Positions 10,401-17,099 of a stretch of 36,832 nt of DNA are shown here, one piece after another (positions within the stretch are counted from its first letter, which is position 1; each line of letters begins with the position of its first letter). The notes under the pieces are model-generated. The model saw nothing but the letters and a program-made list of their open reading frames with translations. It was not told the origin of the DNA and did no database searches. Origin of the DNA: Acidobacteriota bacterium (GTDB lineage: Bacteria > Acidobacteriota > Terriglobia > Bryobacterales > UBA6623); assembly GCA_027624045.1 (NCBI GenBank), contig JAQBUE010000030.1:1-36832 (forward strand), read 5' to 3'. Position numbers and translations under genes: made by a program.

Positions 10401-11642
10401 CAGCGATAGGTCACCGGACCCGAACTCGATGCCCTGTTCAGGCGAGGTGAGCAGCAGCGAGATGAGCGTCACCAGCGCCTGCTCGCGATTCGATTCGGCT
10501 GCGCCGGGCAGGCTGTAGAGCGCGTAGGCAAAGCGCGCGGCTTCGTTTGCGTTACGCACGGTACCGAATAGTTTTGAGAGTGTGTCCAGTTCTTCGGCCG
10601 TCCAATCAGCTTGGCGCGCTTCTTTCGATTGCCTGTACTCGTGGAGCGCGCCTTGAGCCGATGCGCCGTTTCCCTGGCGTTGGTAATAGTGGAAAAGCCA
10701 CGCCGCGGCCCTAAGATCGTCGGGGTTTTGACGCAGGCGGGTATTGACCTGATCAAGAGCGGCGCGAAGCCTGTCCGCTTCCTGCAGTGCCGTGAAGTAA
10801 TCCCGAATGAGGGCCTGCGGCCAAAGCGGCTGGAACTCCTGTTCGTAGAACGCGAGAACGGAGTCGCGTGATCCTTCGGCGCGGGCAAGAGCGGCGGCGC
10901 CCTGTGTGGGGAAGACAGTGTCCGCAGGGAACTGCCGCGTGTATTCTCCGAGCATCGTGCGCGCCGCGGCGTACTGCTTGCTTTCAAGTAGGAAGTTGAA
11001 AAGTTGCTGATGAACGCTCGCCTCGTTGGGATATCGCTGCCGCCAAGCCTGTAGGTACCGGACGCGGTCTTGCACGGGAAAGGCCTGAGCTTCAGCAGCT
11101 TCGAGAATTCGTTCGAAGGCGCTCCAGGAGCGCTGCTCGTTGAGCGGAGTGAAGCGTTCCTGAGCGGCGGAAGGCGCGGCGCCCACCGCCAGTAACGCAT
11201 CAACCTCCTCCCGCGGCTGCAAACGCCTGTGGTAATAGTCGGCGAGTGCGAGTTGCCCGCTGACGAGATCGGTGGCGGGATCGGCGGCCAGCTCGGCGTG
11301 GCGCTTCCAGTCCGCTTCGGCGGCGATGAAGTCGAGTTGGCGTTCGGCCTCGTGGCCGTGCAGCGCGTAGAGGTCGGCGTCGCTTGGACTGCGTTCGACC
11401 AGCAGCGAAAGCGCGGTCCGCGTTTCCGCCGGTGAGCGCTCGATACGGATTGCGCCTGATGGCAGCGCGACCGTTCGGAAGAATACGTCGCGCAAAGTAC
11501 TGCCGGACTCGACGTACCGCACCCAGTCCGCCAACTGAGCCTGAGCGACGCAGGCCAAGGCGATCAGCAACGCCACGACGATGTACGGAGCGTACCGAGC
11601 GCGGCGACGGCGGCCGGACCCGATCCTACGGAAGTACGTCAA
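4443..11642 (-). CDS. Giant membrane-anchored TPR-repeat protein
   Basis: About 2,399 residues, by far the largest gene here. The N-terminus is a short Arg-rich cytoplasmic stretch followed by one membrane segment (about residues 18-33, APYIVVALLIALACVA), so most of the protein should lie in the periplasm. The rest is almost entirely helix-pair repeats of TPR type, recognisable near residues 1300-1390 (GAIGAYEDALNVRPERSDFW and following) and 1770-1830 (ALEEYEHALELNASLGNAHD). A Pro/Ser/Arg-rich linker (PSPPPRYSRSGRSAAP) breaks the array near residue 570. I chose the TTG at 11642 because AGGAGGT precedes it by 5 bases; a longer reading from TTG at 11687 has no such site. The gene overlaps the end of the VIT-vWA gene by 17 bases and the next gene by 4. 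Likely role: a scaffold for envelope protein complexes. Confidence 0.85.
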   Translation of the reverse strand: MTYFRRIGSGRRRRARYAPYIVVALLIALACVAQAQLADWVRYVESGSTLRDVFFRTVALPSGAIRIERSPAETRTALSLLVERSPSDADLYALHGHEAERQLDFIAAEADWKRHAELAADPATDLVSGQLALADYYHRRLQPREEVDALLAVGAAPSAAQERFTPLNEQRSWSAFERILEAAEAQAFPVQDRVRYLQAWRQRYPNEASVHQQLFNFLLESKQYAAARTMLGEYTRQFPADTVFPTQGAAALARAEGSRDSVLAFYEQEFQPLWPQALIRDYFTALQEADRLRAALDQVNTRLRQNPDDLRAAAWLFHYYQRQGNGASAQGALHEYRQSKEARQADWTAEELDTLSKLFGTVRNANEAARFAYALYSLPGAAESNREQALVTLISLLLTSPEQGIEFGSGDLSLYRDIATMDDQPGFLNGILSLLFNAQYPQYRFSSQERTSVAYFHRGKAAELLKRFDTEFPGSNERASLHFQVISAYATYGDNAGVISKGRGFLTAFPNAGERTQVSLLMAEAYARNGQTAEEFQVYDALLVELAAKADGVPLGERSAPSPPPRYSRSGRSAAPVGDRSPEYARILDRYIARLVSLKQLLPAVELYAREIERNPDDPGLYERFAGFLQQNGLGDRVESLYRDAIEQFDDRSWHHKLARWYLGQKRATEFEELTRGIIAAFSGSDLESYFQQVIAQSSLDAVLYRQVNLYAHERFPHNLTFVRNLLAAYTRRQTRDPVAYERLLREYWFYDDALRTRFFQRLTSAKQLESELNSLKTSIDSAGQGRWQRLARENPAAAQIIAEGEVWRCHFEDAAPVLLALTTNLPATAERSERIASVHRSLAHKNPFYTDVAVAVLEGRQRYEPRDRELLARIGDTAADRELFERSAPFWQRMPAVEPGKPEGYLEAATVFWDYYRFDDSLRLMQQGRDALGRPELYAYEAGAVHENRRDYDAALDEYLKGALADDGYSPARSRFLRLARRTAYREKTDAMTAALVSGASPDPKAVSLRVDLLQTQVRYDDLKQLLTRLARTTDSFELLDRIGQLANQHRADDVTTLLLRRRIELTSDPVDQMRLKLSLMHHHEQRGEQAEARAIIDDLYRGQARILGVVRGAADYHWRQKNYDRAFQILDEAAAASYPALKESFTFETARKATEAERYEDARRRLRPLLDDKPFDGRYLGAMAETFGRENDQQALRAFYEGKITEMLAAELPRVQKNQQIATLRHGLIPALTKLGEHSSALDQYIEIINRFPEDSGLVQEAADYANRHSRREQLENFYVKTTTDSPKDFRYHVVLALVRTQFENLPGAIGAYEDALNVRPERSDFWEAKASIEERLLRFEAAFASYNKLYELNYENPRWMEKVAEVHARRGERPEAVAAVKKALIEGRPERPENYFNAAQRLEQWNYLSEAVEIAEQGIVAAGETLYQYESSAAGARHYIALMTRLRRYEEGFATLAKALPAQPNELQQNRYRATLQAAAQPVEHYFTPEEKSAFVAFLTEQRRTMRRGDVEEGLLPLVEQAGLAETQAQWLHELMMASPGSSQTGDFMRRLIELQRCRLRHDELGRQLEEYWRVHPVRAGRDSILISAAHAYFSSGNEDSEFRVLDTLAGGEINTTQWRDRYYELLLTRRPDALVALARDDSAANFLIARGDADLALRAVATRGGELPPVWSLAYTGLAGLHFGRQTPQVRDAFVRALGSATIGERIGVEIDRGQQLAGDLWYYYGSRYGEFLAAQDAGEAEAYLPASVETATGRAGAYFDLAAFYSEQQNFTRALEEYEHALELNASLGNAHDRVAEILWQQGRRDEAIARWRTAIEAFQQQQSGYTETFWDDVPRTLHNIGSRNLHSELREPVSAFFDLYVRRNGGYRSGELIRPWIETAQDRQQELSQFLALAAKANDPLGFLAPLTEAAWLTAPERAQALEQAVNQAREAWQRGEGQAKFYARQAYDEWQIRWLKHLLADGQAQRAAGLLDSASDSLKAKLLNEEGPLVIRIAALSGRLDEVLRRYSSAAPRELPSLQALPRAATELRAAGDRSSAERLLDFYYTRLLDQRDFSAANFLGLAELRFEQQRPQDALALLRRMLLISGEPFEHHMAAADLLSKFDRHSEAAAILSERIQATPWDADARLLQARAQTEATPGQAQATAALLELAASSAAAYSTRAEAARSLRGVVATVANLASGELNTLAGRINAGPAPAAAPFLYEQHVDAAANAADPADKARLLQQAIAARPAEHTNHRNLLQAARDAGDHRLAVFVFDPLLGGTNMAGFMRPRSFTSDAQQVPPIDDWMSRQFLGTTNWSADERRDAALLFADSLDRIGRLTVASRAYQIGLKFDLLGDRRAEAEQSLASVNDRIRLQVQNAQRRPFIHKNLDQENIVRPRLASATQVTTP

Positions 11643-14010
11643 TGCGCACCTCCTCGGAGCCGATGTTGTGGGCGAAGTCTTCGGCAACCAGCTTCAGCGG
11701 ATAAGTCCCTGCCGGCAGGTCGTCAGGGATCACGAAGCGCCCCGTGTTGTAGCCCTCCGCGGCGTTCCAGCGCAGGTCAACCGGCGGCACGCCGTACATC
11801 CGCGCGGTCAGCGTACGCGTCGATTGCGTAGCGCTGACGCGGAGTTCGACCGTCTCGCCGCGCCGGAACTGTGTCTTGTCGAATTTCGCGCGCACGACGG
11901 GCGGCTTGCTGGCGATGAGGAAGCTTTTCGATTCGCGGTAGACGTGGCCTTCGCGGTCACGCAGGATCAGCCGCACGGTGTGTTGGCCGTCGGGCATACC
12001 GCTAGGCGCCAGGAAACGCGTCTGCCAGATGTCTTCGCTATCGAGGTACTTGAGTTTTTTGACGAGCCCGAACGGGAACAGGGCGGTGACAGAGTCGATT
12101 GACTCATCGGTGCGAACGCGCAGCACCGGGTCGCCCGGGCGAATCACGCGCGGACGCAGCAAAGAACGCGGCGCGGCCAGGAACGACGTATAGGGTGTGA
12201 CGAACTTGTATTTCTTCGCAAGCCGGATGATTTCATCGATCGTGTCGCGGTCTTCGCCGTCGCGCTCGATCTTTTCGAGCAGCGCATCGACGCGGGCGCG
12301 GGCCCACGTGCGGGGGATATGTTCATGCTCGGCCTGTGCCTCCGGCAGCGTGACGCGTGCTTCCATCCCGAGCGCCTGCGTGTCGCGGTTACCGGAAACG
12401 GTCAGAACGGCCGCCGTGCCCGGAGTCGAATACTGACCGACCCACGATGCGATCGAGCCGTCGAACACCGCTCTCTGAAGGGGGTAGATCATATCGAACG
12501 ATGCTGCCGGCACAAGGTTCAGCGACAGGTTGCTGACCGGGTCGCGGCCGATCTTCGACTGAAACGCGTCCAGCTTGAAGTCGACAGGCTCGGTCGAGCG
12601 CACCCATTCCAGCACGCCCTCGCCCTTGGTCAGCAGACGCAATAGACCGAGGTTAGCGTCATCTCCGACCGCAAAAGAGAACACTCGCGGACGAACCGTG
12701 GCGGCAAGCTTGGCGGCCTGCTCGCCGTACCACTGGGCAAGGCGGCCATTGTTGATCACGCCGCGCGTCGAGCCGCCGTCGGTAATCGACAGAATGTAAT
12801 TTTCCCCAACCGCGCCACCGGCGGCGCTGCCGGCCGCTTGTACGAGACCGCTGGCGAGTGCGGCTTGGAAGTCCGTGCCGCCGCGAATGTAGCTGCCGCG
12901 AATGAAGCCGAGCGCGCTGTCGACATTGGCAGCTCCAGCCGAAGCGGGTTGCGGTTGCCAAGTCGAAATCTCGTTATTGAAAAGCACTACGTTGAAACGG
13001 TCATTCGGGCTCAGCCCGTGCAGCACTGTTTCGAGGGCGCGGTAGGCGCGGTCAAGCTTCTCCCATTGCATCGAGAGCGAGTTGTCGAATAGGACGATGA
13101 TCTGCTTCGAAACGCCGGCCGGCACCGGGGCGTTGCTGGCGTTGCCACGTGCAGCGGACAGCAGTGCCGAGGCTTGGAAGAAGCCTGTAGCGGGCTCGGC
13201 GGGCTCAGGCGAGACCGTGTCGGGACTCGGCGTGCGCGCCGCCGGATCGCGGTACGTCAGCACTTTGAGTGAATCGCCGGCAGCGTCATCGAGCTCCCAT
13301 TCCACCGCGAAGTCTTCGTTGAAGTTGACATTGTTGCCCTCGAAACTGATTTCGACGTGGTGCGGGGATTGCGGGCCGGCGGTCGTTGCGTAGGTGCTCC
13401 CAACGACGTGGAAATACCGAATCGCGTGCTCGGAGTTCAACGAGAGCGTCAGTTTCAAGCGACCCGCTTGCTGCGCCCGATACGCATCCGGCCGCAGCGG
13501 GATCGCGAATCGCGATTTCAGGTTCTCGACCGCGATCCGTTCGTGATACTCGACCTCGATACGCTTAAAACCGTGGCCCGGTATGGGATGAACTTTAGCG
13601 CTGAAGACCGCGCTGCGTCGGGCCTCGTCGGCCCCGTATTCCCCCTGTTGTAAAAGGCCGGGGTCGATCGACTGAGCCTTGATGCTTTCGTAAAGCTCTT
13701 CGGCGCGCTTGCGTTCGAGGATGACGCCGGGGATGCGCGTCACTCCGTCCCATACGGCGAAGCCGGAGATCGTGGCGTTTTCGGGCAGCGCGAAAATCCA
13801 ATTGCCTTCCAGCACGGTTGAGGAATGGCTGGCGAAGATTTGCTGAACTGACACGCGCGCCACTCCGTTGTCGATGCGAACGTCGATCTCCATCTCTTCG
13901 AGAGAGAGGATCTTGGGGTCCGGTTCCGAGACGTTCGAGGGAATGAGAATCCCCGCATCGCCCCACATCAGGGTGACCGTCAAGAACAAGAATGCGGCAA
14001 GACGTTTCAT
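11626..14010 (-). CDS. VIT domain and von Willebrand factor A domain protein
   Basis: A 794-residue exported protein (signal peptide MKRLAAFLFLTVTLMWGDAG). Residues about 20-170 form a VIT domain: EMEIDVRIDNGVARVSVQQIF, then NWIFALPENATISGFAVWDG, the RKRAEELYE segment and PGHGFKRIEVEYHERI. A vWA domain follows from about residue 300. Its metal-ion-dependent adhesion site is visible as D309-N-S311-L-S313, with a GGTDF threonine and a SITDGGST aspartate further on, so metal binding looks intact. VTPYTSFLAAPRSL is the usual short segment after vWA in this family. The C-terminal 100 residues look like an Ig-like strand domain. In bacteria such proteins are surface or periplasmic and mediate protein contact. 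Starts 8 bases after the propeller gene and overlaps the TPR gene. Confidence 0.9.
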   Translation of the reverse strand: MKRLAAFLFLTVTLMWGDAGILIPSNVSEPDPKILSLEEMEIDVRIDNGVARVSVQQIFASHSSTVLEGNWIFALPENATISGFAVWDGVTRIPGVILERKRAEELYESIKAQSIDPGLLQQGEYGADEARRSAVFSAKVHPIPGHGFKRIEVEYHERIAVENLKSRFAIPLRPDAYRAQQAGRLKLTLSLNSEHAIRYFHVVGSTYATTAGPQSPHHVEISFEGNNVNFNEDFAVEWELDDAAGDSLKVLTYRDPAARTPSPDTVSPEPAEPATGFFQASALLSAARGNASNAPVPAGVSKQIIVLFDNSLSMQWEKLDRAYRALETVLHGLSPNDRFNVVLFNNEISTWQPQPASAGAANVDSALGFIRGSYIRGGTDFQAALASGLVQAAGSAAGGAVGENYILSITDGGSTRGVINNGRLAQWYGEQAAKLAATVRPRVFSFAVGDDANLGLLRLLTKGEGVLEWVRSTEPVDFKLDAFQSKIGRDPVSNLSLNLVPAASFDMIYPLQRAVFDGSIASWVGQYSTPGTAAVLTVSGNRDTQALGMEARVTLPEAQAEHEHIPRTWARARVDALLEKIERDGEDRDTIDEIIRLAKKYKFVTPYTSFLAAPRSLLRPRVIRPGDPVLRVRTDESIDSVTALFPFGLVKKLKYLDSEDIWQTRFLAPSGMPDGQHTVRLILRDREGHVYRESKSFLIASKPPVVRAKFDKTQFRRGETVELRVSATQSTRTLTARMYGVPPVDLRWNAAEGYNTGRFVIPDDLPAGTYPLKLVAEDFAHNIGSEEVRIDVLP
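11648..11654 (-). promoter_or_regulatory. Ribosome binding site deciding the TPR gene start
   Basis: On the minus strand AGGAGGT is followed by GCGCA and TTG (11642-11640). This is the best Shine-Dalgarno match in the operon and lies inside the last codons of the VIT-vWA gene. It supports the TTG at 11642 as start instead of the TTG 45 bases further upstream. Confidence 0.7.
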
Positions 14011-14018
14011 CGTTGGCG

Positions 14019-16043
14019 CTAGAGCCCCAGCAGGCCGTCCTCCCGTGCTCTTACGATGCCGTTACTGGTTCCGACGTAGAGATAGCCGTCGCGCACTGCG
14101 AGCGCGGTGACATTGTCCGATGGCAGGCCGTCGACGATCGTCGTCCAGCGGTCAGCAGCTTTTTCGTAGACGTAAAGACCGCGGCCGAGTGAACCGGCAT
14201 AGACGCGCTCGGGCGTAGCGAGCATGGCGTTCGGGTTGATTTCGAAAGTCCCGGTTGCAACAGGAAAGCTTTCCCACGTATTGCTGGCGGTGAGTTTGAG
14301 AACGCCCGCGCCATAGGTTCCCACGAACCACTCGTTCTCGATAGGTACGATGGCCGTAATCCAGTTGTGTTCAAGCGCGGAGTTCGCCGTCGTGTAGGCC
14401 GCTTGGATGACGCCCGCATCGAGCACGGAAAGACCGCCCAAGGTTCCGGCCAGCAGCCGGTCGCCGCTCGCGCCGAGGGCGTAGACATGGTTATTGACAA
14501 GGCCATGAAAGGCGTACATGCTGCGTGCGCCGTGCGCATCGAGGAAGGTGATGCCGGCGGGCGTTGCGAGCGTGATTGCATCCCCTTGCACGACGACATC
14601 GGTAACGTGGTTGGAGATCAGCCCCTGCTCGCGGCGCAGCACTTCCTGCTGACGGCCGGCACGGTCGAAGAAGACGAGTCCGTTGGCGGTGGCGACGGCG
14701 GTCCGGTCCCTGGCCGTATCGTGGGCGATGCGGTTGACGCAGAAGACGTGTTCGTTCTCGATGTGGCGGGATTGGCCGGCGGCGAGGTCGACGATGTCGA
14801 GTCCGCGATCGAAGTAGCCAACCCAGAGCCGGCCGCTTGGGTCGAAGCTCAGCGCTGAGATGTTGCGGTCAGCCAGCAAGGCTTCGGGCGCCCGCAGCAC
14901 TTCTTCTTCACCCGGCTGCGCGCCTAAGCGGTACAGCCCGCCCGTGGCAACGGCCATCACTTGCCCGCCTGCTTCGATCAATCGAGTAATCGGCGACCCG
15001 GCGATGCGCTCGACTTCTCCATGCATCGGCCGCGCACCGCGCGAACGCCGCACATCGAGGGGAACCTCAACGACGCCTTCATCGAGAGTGCCGATCACGA
15101 GCCGGTTGCCGTGGACCAGCAGGCTGTTCGCAAAGAATCCATCCGCCAGTGTGCGCGCAAATTCGCCCGACTCAAACTCCGCGACCCCAATCGGAGTTCC
15201 GACATAGGCGCCCGTTTCGCTCGTCGCGATCGAAAGCACTTGTGGGTCAGGCAAGCCATCCGGCTCAGAGAATGTGTGAGTCTCGCCGGCGCGGAAGCGG
15301 ATGACGCCCCGGTCGAGCGTGCCGACCCAAAGTTCGGTTTCGTTTCCCGCCAGCGCCGTCACTTGCAGCTTGGCGAGCGCCGGGTGGAACGGAGCGAGTT
15401 GCTCGCCGTCATAAACGAGGACGCCTTCGCGCTCGGTTCCGAGCAGGACTTGCCCTGTCGTCAACGGCAGCACCGCCGTAAGGTCACGGAGGCGGCGCTC
15501 GTCCGCCCGGATCTGCGTAAACGCCTCGCGCTTGGGGTCATAGATCAGAAGGCCTTCGCCCGCGGTGGCGACATACAGCATCGAGCCCGGCGTGCCGCGA
15601 GCGAGGCCGGTCGCCATGCGGACCGGCTCGGCGGGGGGAAGGTCCATGCCAACAAGATATTCGTTGAGCTGTCGACCGTCAGGCGCGTATTCCCCTATGC
15701 CGCTCGGGCCCGCCAGGAAGATACGGCCGTCGAGGATGGCGGCGTCGCGATAGGCGCTGGCGGACGTGAGTCGTTCGAAGCCGCCGGTTGGTGCAGCGGT
15801 TGAGACGCCGATTGGGGTCGAGGTCGCATCCCGTGTCGAGGCGGGCTGCGCACCCAAGGTCCTAACAGTGAAAGGAATCTCTGACTCGGCGGCTAGCCGC
15901 GTTGCGGAGTCATCGAGTGCCCGCGCAGCGTTCCAAAATGTTCCAAAAACAAAAGCCGCCGCCGAGAGCGCCCCGCCGGCGGCCAAAACAAGCAAGAGTA
16001 TGAGCTTTCGCGACAGGCCGGGGCCAAGCGTCATCAGCGTCAT
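14019..16043 (-). CDS. Membrane-anchored beta-propeller protein (regulator-propeller repeats)
   Basis: First gene of the operon, about 674 residues. One hydrophobic segment near residues 12-32 (LILLLVLAAGGALSAAAFVF) anchors the protein. The rest consists of repeated blades of the two-component-regulator propeller type, such as GLPDPQVLSIATSETGAYVG, GLVNNHVYALGASGDRLLAG and GLPSDNVTALAVRDGYLYVG. No histidine kinase, GGDEF or other output domain follows the blades, unlike the hybrid sensors in which these repeats are usually found. I chose the ATG at 16043 because GGAAGGA ends 7 bases before it; a GTG at 16049 abuts that site. Role: probably ligand or protein binding on the outer face of the membrane, and possibly sensing for the system encoded downstream. 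The 'sensing' part is inference. Confidence 0.82.
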   Translation of the reverse strand: MTLMTLGPGLSRKLILLLVLAAGGALSAAAFVFGTFWNAARALDDSATRLAAESEIPFTVRTLGAQPASTRDATSTPIGVSTAAPTGGFERLTSASAYRDAAILDGRIFLAGPSGIGEYAPDGRQLNEYLVGMDLPPAEPVRMATGLARGTPGSMLYVATAGEGLLIYDPKREAFTQIRADERRLRDLTAVLPLTTGQVLLGTEREGVLVYDGEQLAPFHPALAKLQVTALAGNETELWVGTLDRGVIRFRAGETHTFSEPDGLPDPQVLSIATSETGAYVGTPIGVAEFESGEFARTLADGFFANSLLVHGNRLVIGTLDEGVVEVPLDVRRSRGARPMHGEVERIAGSPITRLIEAGGQVMAVATGGLYRLGAQPGEEEVLRAPEALLADRNISALSFDPSGRLWVGYFDRGLDIVDLAAGQSRHIENEHVFCVNRIAHDTARDRTAVATANGLVFFDRAGRQQEVLRREQGLISNHVTDVVVQGDAITLATPAGITFLDAHGARSMYAFHGLVNNHVYALGASGDRLLAGTLGGLSVLDAGVIQAAYTTANSALEHNWITAIVPIENEWFVGTYGAGVLKLTASNTWESFPVATGTFEINPNAMLATPERVYAGSLGRGLYVYEKAADRWTTIVDGLPSDNVTALAVRDGYLYVGTSNGIVRAREDGLLGL

Positions 16044-16102
16044 CGGCACTTCCTTCCAGAGTACGCCAAGACGGTGACACGGGCGGTTAGTCCCAGCCTA
16101 AA

Positions 16103-16132
16103 TTTACACGCGCGATTGCTCTTAGAGGTCAA
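16103..16132 (-). promoter_or_regulatory. Candidate sigma70-type promoter of the six-gene operon
   Basis: On the minus strand TTGACC (16132-16127) and TGTAAA (16108-16103) are 18 bases apart. The -35 matches the consensus at five of six positions and the -10 at four. Transcription would start near 16096 and leave a leader of about 50 bases before the ATG at 16043. No other good promoter is seen before any of the downstream operon genes. Confidence 0.4.
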
Positions 16133-16380
16133 GTGCTTGTGCCTATCTTAGTTAGTAGGAAGCACGTCCGGTGCCAAACTCGAAATAGAGAGCAATCTGC
16201 CTTCGTGGTTGTCTTGAATAGCCGGTCCTGACAAAGGTTTGGAACACAATCTTGCTGGTTCCCGGTTGTATCCGGCCTCGAGTCGCAATCAGCGTCGCTG
16301 CGGGGAATCGTTACACGGGAGCATGAAATCTTTACCGGCCTCCCTTCCGCGATGCCGATAAGACGAATGACGAAACTATC
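16133..16380. other. Divergent intergenic region
   Basis: Rest of the gap (about 340 bases in all) between the operon and the SprA-type gene. It is less GC-rich than the surrounding genes. I see no convincing gene, RNA or terminator in it. A minus-strand reading frame runs across it from inside the next gene, but its sequence has no recognisable features. Confidence 0.4.
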
Positions 16381-17058
16381 ATGATCTCTTTCGTTTCCAG
16401 CTTTTCGGCCGGTTTGCCACAGCCGATCGACTTCGGCGCCAGGGCCAATGGCCGTCGCGGCGCGATCGAGGCCACCCAGCAAAGCGATGTAGCAGGGGCT
16501 GAATCTTCCGGGGACCGCGGTACAGCGCCTGCCGAGACATTGCCCCAGCGGGAACTCTCGACCGAGGGCGCCGACAACGAATCCGCCGACGGGCTCAGTG
16601 ACGAAGAGCGCGCGATCGTAGCCGAGTTGCAGCAAACCGACCGTACAGTACGCGCTCACGAGCAGGCGCACCTGGCGGCGGCGGGAGCGTTGGCCCGCGG
16701 CGTTTCATTTTCGTTTGTGACAGGACCGGACGGCCAGCAGTATGCTGTCGGCGGCGAGGTCAGCATCGATACATCACCGGTCTCGGGCAATCCCGAGGCG
16801 ACGATCCAGAAGGCCCAGCAGATTCGAGCGGCGGCTAATGCCCCGGCCAATCCTTCGGGTCAGGACCGCGCCGTGGCGGCACAAGCCAGCGGATTGGAGC
16901 AGGCGGCGCGTCAGGAGTTGGCGGCCGAGCAGCGTGAAACGTTCGAGGAGCAACGCCGCGCACAGGTCGAGCAGCAGAACGGTCAAGCGCAGGCGGGGGC
17001 TTTCAGTCAGTCTTCCGCGTCGAGCCCGATTGGGCAATTCTTGTCGCTGATTGCGTAA
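16381..17058 (+). CDS. SprA-related putative metalloprotease (CJM1_0395 family)
   Basis: 225 residues with the conserved core of the SprA-related family: TVRAHEQAHLAAAGALARG holds a zinc-type HExxH motif at H93-E94-Q95-A96-H97, and GPDGQQYAVGGEVSID follows, with Glu126 a possible third ligand. After that comes the family's Ala/Gln-rich helical part (TIQKAQQIRAAANAP) and a Gln/Ala-rich tail that looks flexible. No signal peptide is apparent. The family is annotated as putative metalloprotease because of the HExxH motif; I know of no demonstrated substrate. The ATG is not preceded by a clear Shine-Dalgarno sequence, so the start could be slightly different. The gene is transcribed away from the long operon and stands alone. 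It ends 41 bases before the convergent hexapeptide-repeat gene. Confidence 0.82.
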   Translation: MISFVSSFSAGLPQPIDFGARANGRRGAIEATQQSDVAGAESSGDRGTAPAETLPQRELSTEGADNESADGLSDEERAIVAELQQTDRTVRAHEQAHLAAAGALARGVSFSFVTGPDGQQYAVGGEVSIDTSPVSGNPEATIQKAQQIRAAANAPANPSGQDRAVAAQASGLEQAARQELAAEQRETFEEQRRAQVEQQNGQAQAGAFSQSSASSPIGQFLSLIA

Positions 17059-17099
17059 CGGACGCGGGTGGCGCTGGCGGGGCCGGCAAGGCTTTCTTC

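Noticed and set aside
14961..15803. Plus-strand frame opposite the propeller gene
   Set aside because: Antisense to clear propeller repeats and rich in rare-looking residues.
16129..16671. Minus-strand reading frame across the divergent gap and the SprA-type gene
   Set aside because: It overlaps a well supported gene on the other strand and shows no domain or signal peptide I recognise.
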